Positions 18,881-27,687 of a DNA stretch of 64,000 bases are shown here, in pieces; positions within the stretch are counted from its first letter, which is position 1; each line of letters opens with the position of its first letter. The stretch spans positions 310,001 to 374,000 of the forward strand of contig NZ_AKKC02000008.1 in assembly GCF_000282095.2 (NCBI RefSeq), given 5' to 3'. Position numbers and translations under genes: made by a program. The notes below the pieces were generated by a model, which worked only from the letters and a program-made list of their open reading frames with translations, ran no database searches and was not told the origin of the DNA. The stretch is from Rhizobium sp. CF080. Lineage in GTDB: Bacteria > Pseudomonadota > Alphaproteobacteria > Rhizobiales > Rhizobiaceae.

Positions 18881-20470
18881 ATGGAGTTTGAATGGGATGT
18901 TGCCATCGTCGGCGCCGGAATGGGCGGGGCGGCTATGGGATACGCGTTGGCAGCAGCTGGGCATCGCGTAGTTTTCATCGAAAAGGGCCTGGCTCAATTT
19001 TCGCAGGATGAAGATGATGACCCTGATAGTCTGGACGAAGCGAAACGCCTGAGAAATGGCCGGTGGCCGCAGCAGATTTCCGGCACGGTCGATACCCATC
19101 CCGTGCGCTTCTTTCCTGCACTCGGTTGTGGTGTTGGCGGTTCGACGCTCATCTATGCAGCGGCGCTCGAACGTCTTTCGCCAAGCGACTTCAAGATCGT
19201 CGATAAGTCCGGCCTGCCGGCCTGGCCGATCAATTACGACAATCTCGAACCCTTTTATCGCAAGGCGGAGCGTCTTCTGCACGTGCGTGGCAGCCAGGAC
19301 CCGCTGCAGCCGCGATCGGATGTCATTGAGCCTCCCGCCATGACGCGATGCGACCAGCACTTTTTCGACTCCGCGCAGTCGAATGGCATGCATCCCTATC
19401 GCGTTCACACGGCTTGTCGGTACATCGACGGGTGTGGCCAATGCGGCGGCTTCATCTGTCACAAATCCTGCAAGCAGGATGCACGGCGGGCATTCATCGA
19501 ACCGGCGCTCGCGACGGGCAATGCGACGATCATCGATCAATGCAACGTGGAAAAAGTCTCGGCCGATGACGAGGCGGTCAAGCAACTGTCCTGCCGGAGG
19601 AATGGAAAGGAGCTGGCGATCGTCGCAAAGCTCTATGTTCTCGCCGCCGGTGCGCTTTCAACGCCCTTGCTGCTCCTCAATTCCACCAACGAGTTCTGGC
19701 CCAACGGCCTTGCAAACACGTCTGATCTCGTGGGACGCAACCTGATGTTCCACGCGTCCGACTTCTTTGCGGTCTGGCCGCGTGGCAGAACCCGTGTTTC
19801 CGAGCCAGGAAAGTCGATCGGTCTTCGCGATTTCTATGAGTATCAGGGCCTTAAGCTGGGTGTCATCCAATCCACGGGATTGACCGCGACCGCCAGCAAC
19901 GTGCTTCACTTCCTGAAATCCCTGATCGACCAGCATGGCTGGATCTGGCTGAAGCCGCTCAAGCCTCTGATGCGGATCCCGGCGATGATCGGTGCTCTCA
20001 TCTCCGGCAATGCAACGATATTCACTTCTATTCTCGAGGATCTGCCCTATCCCGAAAACCGCGTGAAGCCCGATCCGAAAGAGCCCGGCAGCATCTATTT
20101 CGAATACACGGTTCACAACGAGTTGCGGCAACGCATGCAGGCGTTCCGTGAACTGTATCGAAAGGCATTCAAGCGGCACCGGATGATGATGTTCGGTTCC
20201 GAAGTCAATCTCAACTACGGCCACGCCTGTGGGACGTGCCGTTTCGGGCCGGATCCCTCCACTGCCGTATTGGATGTCAACAACCGCGCGCATGACCTGG
20301 ACAACCTTTATGTGGTCGATGCATCGTTCTTCCCGACCAGCGGAGGGGCCAATCCAAGCCTGACGGTTGCGGCAAATGCCTTGCGTGTCGGAGAGCATAT
20401 CGCTCAGAAATTGTCCGCGACAAAGGAGAGCCGATCACAGGCTGACCTTGCCGCGGACCCCGTATCCTGA
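18881..20470 (+). CDS. GMC-family FAD-dependent oxidoreductase
   Basis: A 529-residue flavoprotein. The ATG at 18881 has GGGGG 5 nt upstream; a TTG four codons earlier is less likely. The N-terminus carries the FAD dinucleotide-binding GAGMGG, followed by a second flavin block GCGVGGSTLIYAAALER. A Cys-rich segment near residues 180-205 (CRYIDGCGQCGG...CHKSC) is unusual. The GMC C-terminal block contains HACGTCRFG and DASFFPTSGGANPSLTVAANALR. GMC enzymes oxidise alcohols, sugars or sterols; the substrate here is unknown. It sits between the polysaccharide genes and the NRPS/PKS cassette and could serve either. Confidence 0.83.
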   Translation: MEFEWDVAIVGAGMGGAAMGYALAAAGHRVVFIEKGLAQFSQDEDDDPDSLDEAKRLRNGRWPQQISGTVDTHPVRFFPALGCGVGGSTLIYAAALERLSPSDFKIVDKSGLPAWPINYDNLEPFYRKAERLLHVRGSQDPLQPRSDVIEPPAMTRCDQHFFDSAQSNGMHPYRVHTACRYIDGCGQCGGFICHKSCKQDARRAFIEPALATGNATIIDQCNVEKVSADDEAVKQLSCRRNGKELAIVAKLYVLAAGALSTPLLLLNSTNEFWPNGLANTSDLVGRNLMFHASDFFAVWPRGRTRVSEPGKSIGLRDFYEYQGLKLGVIQSTGLTATASNVLHFLKSLIDQHGWIWLKPLKPLMRIPAMIGALISGNATIFTSILEDLPYPENRVKPDPKEPGSIYFEYTVHNELRQRMQAFRELYRKAFKRHRMMMFGSEVNLNYGHACGTCRFGPDPSTAVLDVNNRAHDLDNLYVVDASFFPTSGGANPSLTVAANALRVGEHIAQKLSATKESRSQADLAADPVS

Positions 20471-20512
20471 CCCAGGCCCTCCGAAGGGGCTGCGCCCTTA
20501 CCGGACCGCCGA

Positions 20513-21709
20513 TCAGTGAACCCTGTTTCGGTCGGTTCTGATCCAGGCCGCTCCGCCGATTTCGAGGATATGGCGCGGATAGAGCCTCAGCTTCCTGAAG
20601 ATATATGCCGGAACGTCTGCCAGTGTATGCAGGGGAAGCGTGCGCCTGCCATGGCGCCACCATGCCATCGAAAGCGCGGTGTCGAATGCCAGGATGCTGA
20701 TGGCCGAGACCACCAGCGGCGAGATCGCAATTCCGGCGGTGGCAAGAAGAACTGCCGGACACAATGCGAGCAGCAGAAGCGCTGCCAGCAATGTCAACGG
20801 CGGTATCAGTGCGTCGACGACCAGTGCCAGATAGGCACGGTTCCGGAAGGTGTTGATGTCGAGCAGAGTGGAGAGAAGGAAGGCCGTCAGTGCGAAGCGG
20901 CCTGCATCCCATCGGGAAGACTGTGTTTCGAGACCCTTCTTCGAATAGGGAAACCTGCTGCTGACCGCTGCGGCATCACAGAAAAGCGGAGCATAGCCGG
21001 CTTTCGCAAGGTCCAGTCCAAGTTTCATATCTTCAACCAGATTGCCGTTCGCAAGCGAAGCGTCCCGCAGAATGGCCCAGGGGAATGCCATCCCTGATCC
21101 GGTCAATTGCGCGGGAAGCCCGAGTTTCGCCAAGCCCAGAAGCCTGATCCGGTTTTTGAGAAGGAAAGCGAATTCGGACACGGCAAGATTGATGCTTGCG
21201 TCCGGCGGAGCGACCATCAGGTAGCGGGATTGCACAGGTCTGTTCGTTGCTGCGGCCATATGGGCGAGATTGTCGAGCGCTCCCGGTTCCAGCCAGCAAT
21301 CGGCATCGACGACGATGACGACATCCGGCGGCAGCAGGCTGAGATACCTGACGCCGGCATCGAGCGCGTATCCCTTGCCGCGGCGGACCGGATCATACCG
21401 TACAATGACATCTGCGCCCGCTTCGCGCGCCAGCGACGCGGTGAGATCGTTGCAATTGTCCGCCACGACGATCAGCCGGTCGCCCTCGCGCATCTGGCTT
21501 TGAATGCTCCGCAGGGTATCGACAATCTGGAGTTCTTCGTTATGTGCCGGAACAAGAACCGCGACTTGCGGCCGCCGCCCGTTCTGACGTCGCGGCGCCC
21601 CCCGCCCGCGGATGCTTCCGGCAAGACATTCGATCGTGAAGAAGACAGTTGGAATGAAAACAACAACGGACAATAGTAACGCTGCAGAGCTCAGTATGTC
21701 CTGTAGCAT
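20513..21709 (-). CDS. Membrane GT2 glycosyltransferase with QxxRW-type motif
   Basis: A 398-residue protein with one N-terminal membrane segment, a GT-A domain (VLVPAHNEE at about 52, VVDADCW at about 134, EDMKLGLDL at about 225, QSSRW at about 264) and three to four hydrophobic segments from about residue 270 to 350. The QxxRW box and flanking membrane helices are features of cellulose-synthase-superfamily or BcsA/NdvB-like enzymes, though it is shorter. It may therefore transfer or polymerise sugar at the membrane. It converges with the oxidoreductase gene, with 42 nt between them. Confidence 0.83.
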   Translation of the reverse strand: MLQDILSSAALLLSVVVFIPTVFFTIECLAGSIRGRGAPRRQNGRRPQVAVLVPAHNEELQIVDTLRSIQSQMREGDRLIVVADNCNDLTASLAREAGADVIVRYDPVRRGKGYALDAGVRYLSLLPPDVVIVVDADCWLEPGALDNLAHMAAATNRPVQSRYLMVAPPDASINLAVSEFAFLLKNRIRLLGLAKLGLPAQLTGSGMAFPWAILRDASLANGNLVEDMKLGLDLAKAGYAPLFCDAAAVSSRFPYSKKGLETQSSRWDAGRFALTAFLLSTLLDINTFRNRAYLALVVDALIPPLTLLAALLLLALCPAVLLATAGIAISPLVVSAISILAFDTALSMAWWRHGRRTLPLHTLADVPAYIFRKLRLYPRHILEIGGAAWIRTDRNRVH

Positions 21710-22110
21710 GATTTCACCCCTTCGACATGGCGTCTCAAGTGGTCAATCATAGCGGCAGGGCGGAGCGTTCTAAGCTGACCACGCTACACCGTTCGAGTGA
21801 GCGCGGGCTCATCCTATTTTGGGGCAGGTAGAGCCACCTCGAGCGTGTCTACGCCCATTTGATGCCAAGTGGGTCAATTGAAGCCGGATATTTGCGGCCA
21901 ATACGATTCCATCATGCAATTATTGAATGAATGCAGCTGGTTACGTGCAAAACACGGCGGCTGATCGTTGGCCTTCTGCCTCACAATGACACTGACTGGA
22001 AAGAGGTTGTCCATGGCGCCGCCATTGATGCCCTGCCGGATGAAGTGCGGCACCAAACGAGGCCGGCAGACGCCAAATCCCGGGCGCGCCGTTTGATCTG
22101 CTGAGCGCTT
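21710..22110. other. Intergenic region with one possible small ORF
   Basis: The 401-nt gap between the membrane GT2 start and the phosphopantetheinyl transferase end contains the GT2 promoter region (left side) and a 57-codon rightward ORF listed separately. No hairpin with a T-tract marking the end of the NRPS operon was found. Confidence 0.35.
21931..22104 (+). CDS. Possible small hypothetical protein (57 aa) or gene remnant
   Basis: An ATG-started ORF beginning MQLVTCKTRRLIVGLLPHND and ending KSRARRLIC. About two thirds of its codons end in G or C, close to but below the surrounding genes. There is no clear ribosome-binding site and no family was recognised. It is antisense to nothing and ends 7 nt before the 3' end of the phosphopantetheinyl transferase gene. 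It could be a real small protein, a decayed fragment, or chance. Confidence 0.25.
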   Translation: MQLVTCKTRRLIVGLLPHNDTDWKEVVHGAAIDALPDEVRHQTRPADAKSRARRLIC

Positions 22111-22761
22111 TCAGCGGATGATCATGCCGGCGACGACATATCCTTCGCGCAGCCGGATCTGCCCCACAAGCCGGTCACCGGTCTTGAAGGGCGGGACGTC
22201 GATCTCGAAATAGGCGGCGAAGTGCCCATCCGCCAGGTTCAGCTCGATGCGAATGGCCTCGAAGCCGAATATGGTTCGCGTCAGGCCGTACTGGCACTTG
22301 TAGGTGCATTCTTTGGCACTGAAGATCGCTTTCACCAACTGGCCCCGAATGCCCCATCGTTGTCGATTGAGCCACTGCCGCTCGCGGGGCGTACAGATTT
22401 CCTGTGCATAGGTATCGTCGAGCGGCGACGCTTCCTCCAGATCGAGGCCGAGCGCCTTGATGCCGTCCGAATGGCGGCCGATGGCTGCGACGCAGCGGGT
22501 GGTGGAGTGACTGATGCTGCCGGCGATACCGTCCGGCCAGATCGGGGCGCGGTCCGATCCCACCGGTATGGCCATGTGCGGCAGGCCCAGATGGGCCATG
22601 GCCTGCCTGGCGCAGGCGCGCCCGGCGGTGAACTCCTGCTGCCGGCTCTTCACCGCATTGACGATGGCGCTTCTCTCTTCGGGATAAAGCTTCGAGACAT
22701 CGCCGAGAAGGTCGGACTCGGCGACCGAAACGGAAGGGTCGAATAGGCCCTCTAGCAGCAT
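22111..22761 (-). CDS. 4'-phosphopantetheinyl transferase, Sfp/EntD type
   Basis: A 216-residue enzyme that transfers phosphopantetheine from coenzyme A to carrier-protein serines. Diagnostic blocks are GRACARQAM, the RAPIWPDGIAGSISHS stretch, the metal-binding LGLDLEE, and FSAKECTYKCQYG. These match the EntD branch. It starts 3 nt after the NRPS stop on the same strand, so it is co-transcribed with it. Its targets should be the NRPS carrier and the PKS carrier, and perhaps the free carrier protein at 15590. Confidence 0.92.
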   Translation of the reverse strand: MLLEGLFDPSVSVAESDLLGDVSKLYPEERSAIVNAVKSRQQEFTAGRACARQAMAHLGLPHMAIPVGSDRAPIWPDGIAGSISHSTTRCVAAIGRHSDGIKALGLDLEEASPLDDTYAQEICTPRERQWLNRQRWGIRGQLVKAIFSAKECTYKCQYGLTRTIFGFEAIRIELNLADGHFAAYFEIDVPPFKTGDRLVGQIRLREGYVVAGMIIR

Positions 22762-22764
22762 CGG

Positions 22765-25700
22765 CTAGACCTTCGTCTCCACGCGGACCAGCGTCGGTCG
22801 CCGTTCCATCGCGTTGCGGCGCAAGGCGGCGCGCTCGGACGCCCGGCTCAACTGGATCTCGGCTTTCCCCTTGCCGGAAATATGGTCCGCAAGAAGAGCG
22901 ACAGTCGGGAAACGGAAGAGGTCGGTGATCGTCAGATCCGGTGCCAGCTTCGCCTTCATCTCGCGATGGACCTGGACCGCCAATAGCGAATGCCCCCCAA
23001 GCGCGAAGAAGTTGTCGAATATGCCGACCTTGTCGATACCAAGCGCGCGGGCGAATACCTCGCTGATGTCCCGCTGGAGATTGCTGGATGGCTCGATGAA
23101 CGTCGCCGGCGGCGCCTGGACCTTTTCCATCGGGGCCGGCAGCTTGTTGCGGTCCACCTTGGCGTTGGGTGTCAGAGGGAACGCCTCCATCGTCACGAAA
23201 TGCGATGGTATCATCGCATCGGGCAGAGCCTCGGCGACATAAGCCCGCAGCTCCTGTTCGCAGATGGTGGTACCGTCGGTGCGGATATAGGCCACCAGGC
23301 GCACGTCGCCGGGATTGTCCTTGCGCGCGACCACGACGGCTTCGCGGATGCCGGCGAATGTGCCGATCCGCGCCTCGATCTCGCCGAGCTCGATGCGATG
23401 GCCGCGGATCTTGACCTGATGATCGGTGCGGCCGAGGAAATGCAGGACGCCGTTCCGGTCGAAGCGTGCAAGGTCGCCGGTCCGATAGATCCGGCCCTCC
23501 ATGAACGGGTTGGGCAGGAAGCGTTCGCGGGTGAGCTGTTCGCGGTTGTGATATCCGCGGGCAACGCCGTCGCCACCGATATAAAGTTCGCCGACATCGC
23601 CGGGTGGCACCGGATTGTTGGCGTTGTCGAGCACATAGAGCTGGGTGTTGGCGATCGGATGGCCGATCGGCACGACGCCCGTCGATGGGCCGGCCGTGAA
23701 GGTCGAAGACCAGATCGTCGTTTCCGTCGGGCCATACATGTTCTCGATCGTCGCATCGGTGACGGTTCGCAAGGCTGCAAGAAGCGAGCCCTGCAGCGCC
23801 TCGCCGCCCAGGAAGAGATGCCGGACGTCGCTCAGAGCGGCGCGATCCTCGTCGATCATCATGAACATGCGGGCCATCGAGGGCGTGCATTGGAGATGAG
23901 TGACGCGGTGTTTGCGGATCTCCTCGGCAAAACCGTCTCCGGTTTCTTCGCTGACGGGGTTCTTGCTCGTCTTGACCACTTCGGCCAGCAGTGGAAGTCT
24001 TTCCAGGACGATATCGTCGGCCAGGCCGAAATCGATGAGGCAGGCAATGTCGTCGACGCCGGCCGCCTTGACCTGATCCAGCCTTTCCAGCGCATCCTCG
24101 ATCGTGCCGAACAAGCCGCTGTCTTCGAAATAGCGCAGGAACGCGAATTCCAGGATGGCATCCATCTCGTCTGGCGCGAGCGACTGGAGGTCGATATCCA
24201 TCGGCTGGGCGATGCCCTGCGGTTTCTTGAATGCCGGAAACGCCCAGGCGTATTGCTTGATGAGGGCAGCCGCGCTGCGCAGGTATTCCTTCATCGGGCC
24301 GCGTGCCAGATCCCGCACCTCGTTGCGGTCTTCACCGATCAGCGTATGCAGCATCAACGTGACTTTATAATCAGCCGGATCGCGGCCGGTTTCGGCAAGC
24401 GTCTGCCTGTAGATGCGGATCTTTTCCGCAAGTTCGTCGACCGACTGGCCGAGCAAGTGGGTCAGCACGTTGGCGCCGAGCCGAGCGGCTTCCCGATAGC
24501 TTTCCGGATTGCCGGCGGTGGTCAGCCAGACAGGGAGTTCCTTCTGGACCGGCCGCGGCTGGGTCACGACCGCGACTGTGCCGGTGCCGAAGTCGAAATC
24601 GACGCTCTCGCCGCGCCACAATTTGCGGACGACCTCGATATCGCGGGTCAGGCTCGCCTTGTTCTTCGGCGGCGCGTTTTCCGGCCGGAGCACGAAGTCT
24701 TCGGGCATCCAGCCGGAGGCGAAGGCGAGGGCGACGCGACCGTTGCTGAGATTGTCGATAATCGCCCATTCCTCGGCGACACGCGCGGGATGATGAAGCG
24801 GCAGAACGCAGCTGCCAGCCCGGATCGAAAGGTTCTTGGTGACCGCGGCGACGGCTGCGCCGGTGACCGCCGGGTTCGGATAGGGACCACCGAACGCGTG
24901 GAAATGGCGCTCCGGCGTCCAGACGGAATCGAAGCCGTTCGCATCGGCAAATTTCGCGCCTTCGATCAGCAGCCGATATTTGTCCGGACCGGATCCGCCG
25001 TCATTACCCCAGTAGAAGAGGCCGAAATCCAGATTGGTACCTCTCCCGGCGGAAGACATGCCCTTCGCCTTGGCCTCGATGACTTCCGACGAATGGACGA
25101 CGACCTTGAAGCCGCGGGCAAGCGTCCAGAAGAGTTCGAGAACCGAGATATCGAAGGAAAGGCTGGTGACCGCCAGCCAGACATTGCGACGATCCGCGGT
25201 GTTCGGCACCCGTTCGTCCATGCCGGCGAAAAAATTCACGACGTTGCGATGCTCCAGCATCACGCCCTTCGGAAGGCCGGTGGAGCCCGACGTATAGATG
25301 ACATAGGCGAGGTTGGCGGAAGTCACGTCGCTTGTTGGCCGGTCCGCTGTAGCCTGATTTCTCAGGATATCCTCGACACACAGGAAGTTGGTACCATCGA
25401 GCGTCTCGGATTTTGCCAGCCGCCGCTCCGTCAGGACCAGTTTGGCACCGCTGTCCTTGATCATGAACGCAAGGCGATCGGCCGGGAAATGCGGGTCGAG
25501 CGGAATATAGGCTCCGCCCGCCTTCATGATCGCAAGCGCGCCGACGACCAGGTCGAGCGAACGTGGCAGGTAGAGGCCGACGGTGACGTCCGGGCCGACG
25601 CCCTGGCTCACGAGCGCCTGTGCGATGCGGTTCGCCCGCTCGTCCATTTCGCGATAGGAGAGGGAGCGGCCGTGGAATGCCAGAGCTTCCGCATCCGGTG

Positions 25701-27384
25701 TCCGATCGACCTGCCGCTCGATAAGCTGGTGGACGCAGGCGGCCGTTTCGTATGGGCGCTCTGTCCGGTTCCAGTCGAAGAGGACCATGTTCCTGTCCGC
25801 ATTCGACATCAGGGGCAGGTCCTGCAGCAGCGTCGTGCGGTCTTCGAAGGCGGAGGCAAGTATCGCAAATGCCGTCGCCAGATCCTGCGCCTGCCGCTCA
25901 TCAATGCGTGCCCGGTCGTAGATGAGGTCGCCCCCGGTTTCTCCGAGCCGGAAGGTCAGGGCGCAACCATCGATCCCGTCGGCGAGCGCCGGATTGGAAA
26001 TGTCAGCGACGCCGATCGTCAGCTGGGGCGCTGCAAGGCCGGGATACCTGTCCGCAAGATCGCGGCAATATCCCTGGCGCTCGTCCAGCGCTTTCAACGA
26101 ACGATCGACATGCCCGAGCAGGTCATCAACCGAGACTTGCCCCGTGGCGTCGATCCGCAGGGGAATGGATTTCGCGAAATAACCGGGATGGCGGGCACCG
26201 AGGTCCGCCATCCTGTCGTTGGCATAAGCGAGGTCGAATGTCGGTTGACCGGAAAGACGGATCAGGAAGGCGGCCGTCAGGGCGACGCGCTCCCGCCCGG
26301 AAAGCTGTCCGGAAAGGAGCAGCGGGATGCTGCGAATGTCCGGCATTTGGCCGGCTTCGGGTGCTTTCACATAGGGTAGTGCGATATCGGTGCAGGTTTC
26401 GAGCGCGCGGCGAAAGAAGCCTTCATGCCGCGCAAGGGCGGAAATTGCCTGCGACAGTGTGTCCTTTTCCAGGCCGTTCATCAGCGGCAGCCGGTCGCCG
26501 GGACGCAGCACCGAGGAAAGGGCGATCTGCCTGACGCCATCCTTGCGGACGGCTTCGAGCAGAACCGGCATGTCTGCGGTGCCGACCGTCACGCCATGGG
26601 CGCCCACCGACAGGACGAGGCCTGGTTCACCGTTCAGTTCGCCGTCGAGGACGCGAAGGTTCCTGACGGTGAAGACGTGATTGCCGAACCGGACCTTGGG
26701 CGTTGCTAGCGGGTTGAGATAGGTCGGGCCGAAATCCAGGCCGCGCACCAGGCGCGAAAGCTCGCTTGCCGAGGCGGTGAAATCGAGCGTGCCAGCGGCC
26801 GCGGGGCGCTTGAGTTGTTCGTAGTAGGTGCGGGTTGCGAAATCCTGGCGGCGCGGGTTCAAGGTGCCGCGCTCGATATCGCCGAGCATGTCGGAGAAGG
26901 TCGCGATCCCGGCCTCGAAACATTTCGTATTCAGCGTCAGGGCGGTCTCGTCCGCGTCGATCTCGAAACGCTGCTGCACGTAGATATCGCCTTCGTCGAT
27001 CCCTCCGGTGATCGCGTGCCAGGTGACGCCGTGCCGATTATGGCCCTCGAGGATGGCCCAGGCGGGTGTGTTGAGGCCGGCCATGTCCGGCAGCAAGCCG
27101 TCATGGAAATTGGCGGCGCCGATGCGCGCATGCTGCCAAACCGGGTCGGGTACCATTTTCAGATTGGCGATGCTGAAGAGCCAGTCGTAATCGTATCGGG
27201 TCAGCTTGCCGGCGTAGTCGCCCTCGGGTGCCATGACCGGAATCTCGTGGGCCTCTGCCCAGTTTCGGACCGATCCGTTCGACGTCGCTATGGCCTGGAT
27301 CCTATGTCCCCGCCCTCGCAGAATTTCAGCGCATTGAACCAGCAATAATCCGCCACCGATCAAAACACACTTCAATTCGCCCAT
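22765..27384 (-). CDS. Single-module NRPS: formyltransferase - partial C - A (monooxygenase insert) - PCP
   Basis: The ATG at 27384 (1,539 aa) is preferred over the GTG at 27399 because GGGGA lies about 8 nt upstream. Residues 1-300 are a methionyl-tRNA-formyltransferase-like domain with N92, H94 (ANFHDGLLP) and the catalytic-type aspartate in GGIDEGD. Residues of about 375-530 resemble only the C-terminal lobe of a condensation domain; no HHxxxDG was found. The adenylation domain follows (YTSGSTGLPKG, SFDISVLELFW, YGPTETTIW, YRTGDLARF, NAKVDRNKLP). It is interrupted between its A4 and A5 motifs by a luciferase-like monooxygenase. A carrier (LGGHSLLAV) ends the module, with no thioesterase. 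The pocket reads D-I-L-Q-F-G-M-I-W, close to the glycine code I remember. The chain probably passes to the divergent PKS. Confidence 0.93.
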   Translation of the reverse strand: MGELKCVLIGGGLLLVQCAEILRGRGHRIQAIATSNGSVRNWAEAHEIPVMAPEGDYAGKLTRYDYDWLFSIANLKMVPDPVWQHARIGAANFHDGLLPDMAGLNTPAWAILEGHNRHGVTWHAITGGIDEGDIYVQQRFEIDADETALTLNTKCFEAGIATFSDMLGDIERGTLNPRRQDFATRTYYEQLKRPAAAGTLDFTASASELSRLVRGLDFGPTYLNPLATPKVRFGNHVFTVRNLRVLDGELNGEPGLVLSVGAHGVTVGTADMPVLLEAVRKDGVRQIALSSVLRPGDRLPLMNGLEKDTLSQAISALARHEGFFRRALETCTDIALPYVKAPEAGQMPDIRSIPLLLSGQLSGRERVALTAAFLIRLSGQPTFDLAYANDRMADLGARHPGYFAKSIPLRIDATGQVSVDDLLGHVDRSLKALDERQGYCRDLADRYPGLAAPQLTIGVADISNPALADGIDGCALTFRLGETGGDLIYDRARIDERQAQDLATAFAILASAFEDRTTLLQDLPLMSNADRNMVLFDWNRTERPYETAACVHQLIERQVDRTPDAEALAFHGRSLSYREMDERANRIAQALVSQGVGPDVTVGLYLPRSLDLVVGALAIMKAGGAYIPLDPHFPADRLAFMIKDSGAKLVLTERRLAKSETLDGTNFLCVEDILRNQATADRPTSDVTSANLAYVIYTSGSTGLPKGVMLEHRNVVNFFAGMDERVPNTADRRNVWLAVTSLSFDISVLELFWTLARGFKVVVHSSEVIEAKAKGMSSAGRGTNLDFGLFYWGNDGGSGPDKYRLLIEGAKFADANGFDSVWTPERHFHAFGGPYPNPAVTGAAVAAVTKNLSIRAGSCVLPLHHPARVAEEWAIIDNLSNGRVALAFASGWMPEDFVLRPENAPPKNKASLTRDIEVVRKLWRGESVDFDFGTGTVAVVTQPRPVQKELPVWLTTAGNPESYREAARLGANVLTHLLGQSVDELAEKIRIYRQTLAETGRDPADYKVTLMLHTLIGEDRNEVRDLARGPMKEYLRSAAALIKQYAWAFPAFKKPQGIAQPMDIDLQSLAPDEMDAILEFAFLRYFEDSGLFGTIEDALERLDQVKAAGVDDIACLIDFGLADDIVLERLPLLAEVVKTSKNPVSEETGDGFAEEIRKHRVTHLQCTPSMARMFMMIDEDRAALSDVRHLFLGGEALQGSLLAALRTVTDATIENMYGPTETTIWSSTFTAGPSTGVVPIGHPIANTQLYVLDNANNPVPPGDVGELYIGGDGVARGYHNREQLTRERFLPNPFMEGRIYRTGDLARFDRNGVLHFLGRTDHQVKIRGHRIELGEIEARIGTFAGIREAVVVARKDNPGDVRLVAYIRTDGTTICEQELRAYVAEALPDAMIPSHFVTMEAFPLTPNAKVDRNKLPAPMEKVQAPPATFIEPSSNLQRDISEVFARALGIDKVGIFDNFFALGGHSLLAVQVHREMKAKLAPDLTITDLFRFPTVALLADHISGKGKAEIQLSRASERAALRRNAMERRPTLVRVETKV
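23965..25040 (-). other. Luciferase-like FMN monooxygenase domain inserted in the adenylation domain
   Basis: About 358 residues from TNLDFGLFYWG to AEVVKTSKNP separate the A4 motif (SFDISVLELFW) from A5 (THLQCTPSMARMF). Features of bacterial luciferase-like flavin monooxygenases are present: ANGFDSVWTPERHFH, SIRAGSCVLPLHHPARVAEEW, GRVALAFASGW and LPVWLTTAGNPES. The family I recall is the MupA/Atu3671 natural-product type. The myxothiazol enzyme MtaG carries a related insertion at the same place in a glycine adenylation domain, where it is proposed to alpha-hydroxylate carrier-bound glycine. Confidence 0.88.
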
Positions 27385-27635
27385 AAAGCTTGTCCCCACT
27401 CGTTGCTGTTCCAGGCACTTCGATAGAAACGGGGGGCGGTGTAAAACTCAACATGCGCCGGGCCACCCATGAGGATGATCGCGCCTAAGCCTGAATCGCA
27501 GGCCGTACCCGTCGCTCCCCCATACGGATGATGATGGCTTCCAAAGGAGTAATTGCGATTGCCTCCGGGCTGGAAGCACATTGAACCTGCGGGTTTGCGC
27601 TCGCGGATTTCAATGGGAAGCGGAACGAGGCTCAT
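27372..27635 (-). CDS. Possible small His-containing ORF ahead of the NRPS (87 aa)
   Basis: An ATG-started frame reading MSLVPLPIEIRERKPAGSMC, then a Gly/His/Tyr-rich stretch with SFGSHHHPYGG, and ending 13 nt inside the NRPS start in another frame. Roughly 60 per cent of its third positions are G or C, lower than in neighbouring genes, and no ribosome site precedes the ATG. It could be an upstream leader peptide whose translation overlaps and couples to the NRPS, or chance. No family was recognised. Confidence 0.25.
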   Translation of the reverse strand: MSLVPLPIEIRERKPAGSMCFQPGGNRNYSFGSHHHPYGGATGTACDSGLGAIILMGGPAHVEFYTAPRFYRSAWNSNEWGQALWAN

Positions 27636-27687
27636 GGCTCATTGGGGTGATGTCAGGGGCTGACCTCCGCCGGTTAGGGCGGTGTCG
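27385..27687. promoter_or_regulatory. Divergent region between NRPS and PKS
   Basis: This 303-nt stretch should contain back-to-back promoters for the NRPS-phosphopantetheinyl transferase operon and the PKS. No clear operator repeat was seen. A reverse 87-codon ORF, listed separately, fills most of it. Confidence 0.4.

Noticed and set aside
20480-20512. Hairpin-like GGCCC/GGGGC and AAGGGGC/GCCCTT pairs between convergent genes
   Set aside because: Arms are short with a bulge and there is no T-tract; not strong enough to call a terminator.
22990-26379. 1,129-codon forward frame opposite the NRPS
   Set aside because: The reverse strand has unmistakable NRPS domains throughout; the forward frame is an antisense shadow without domains.
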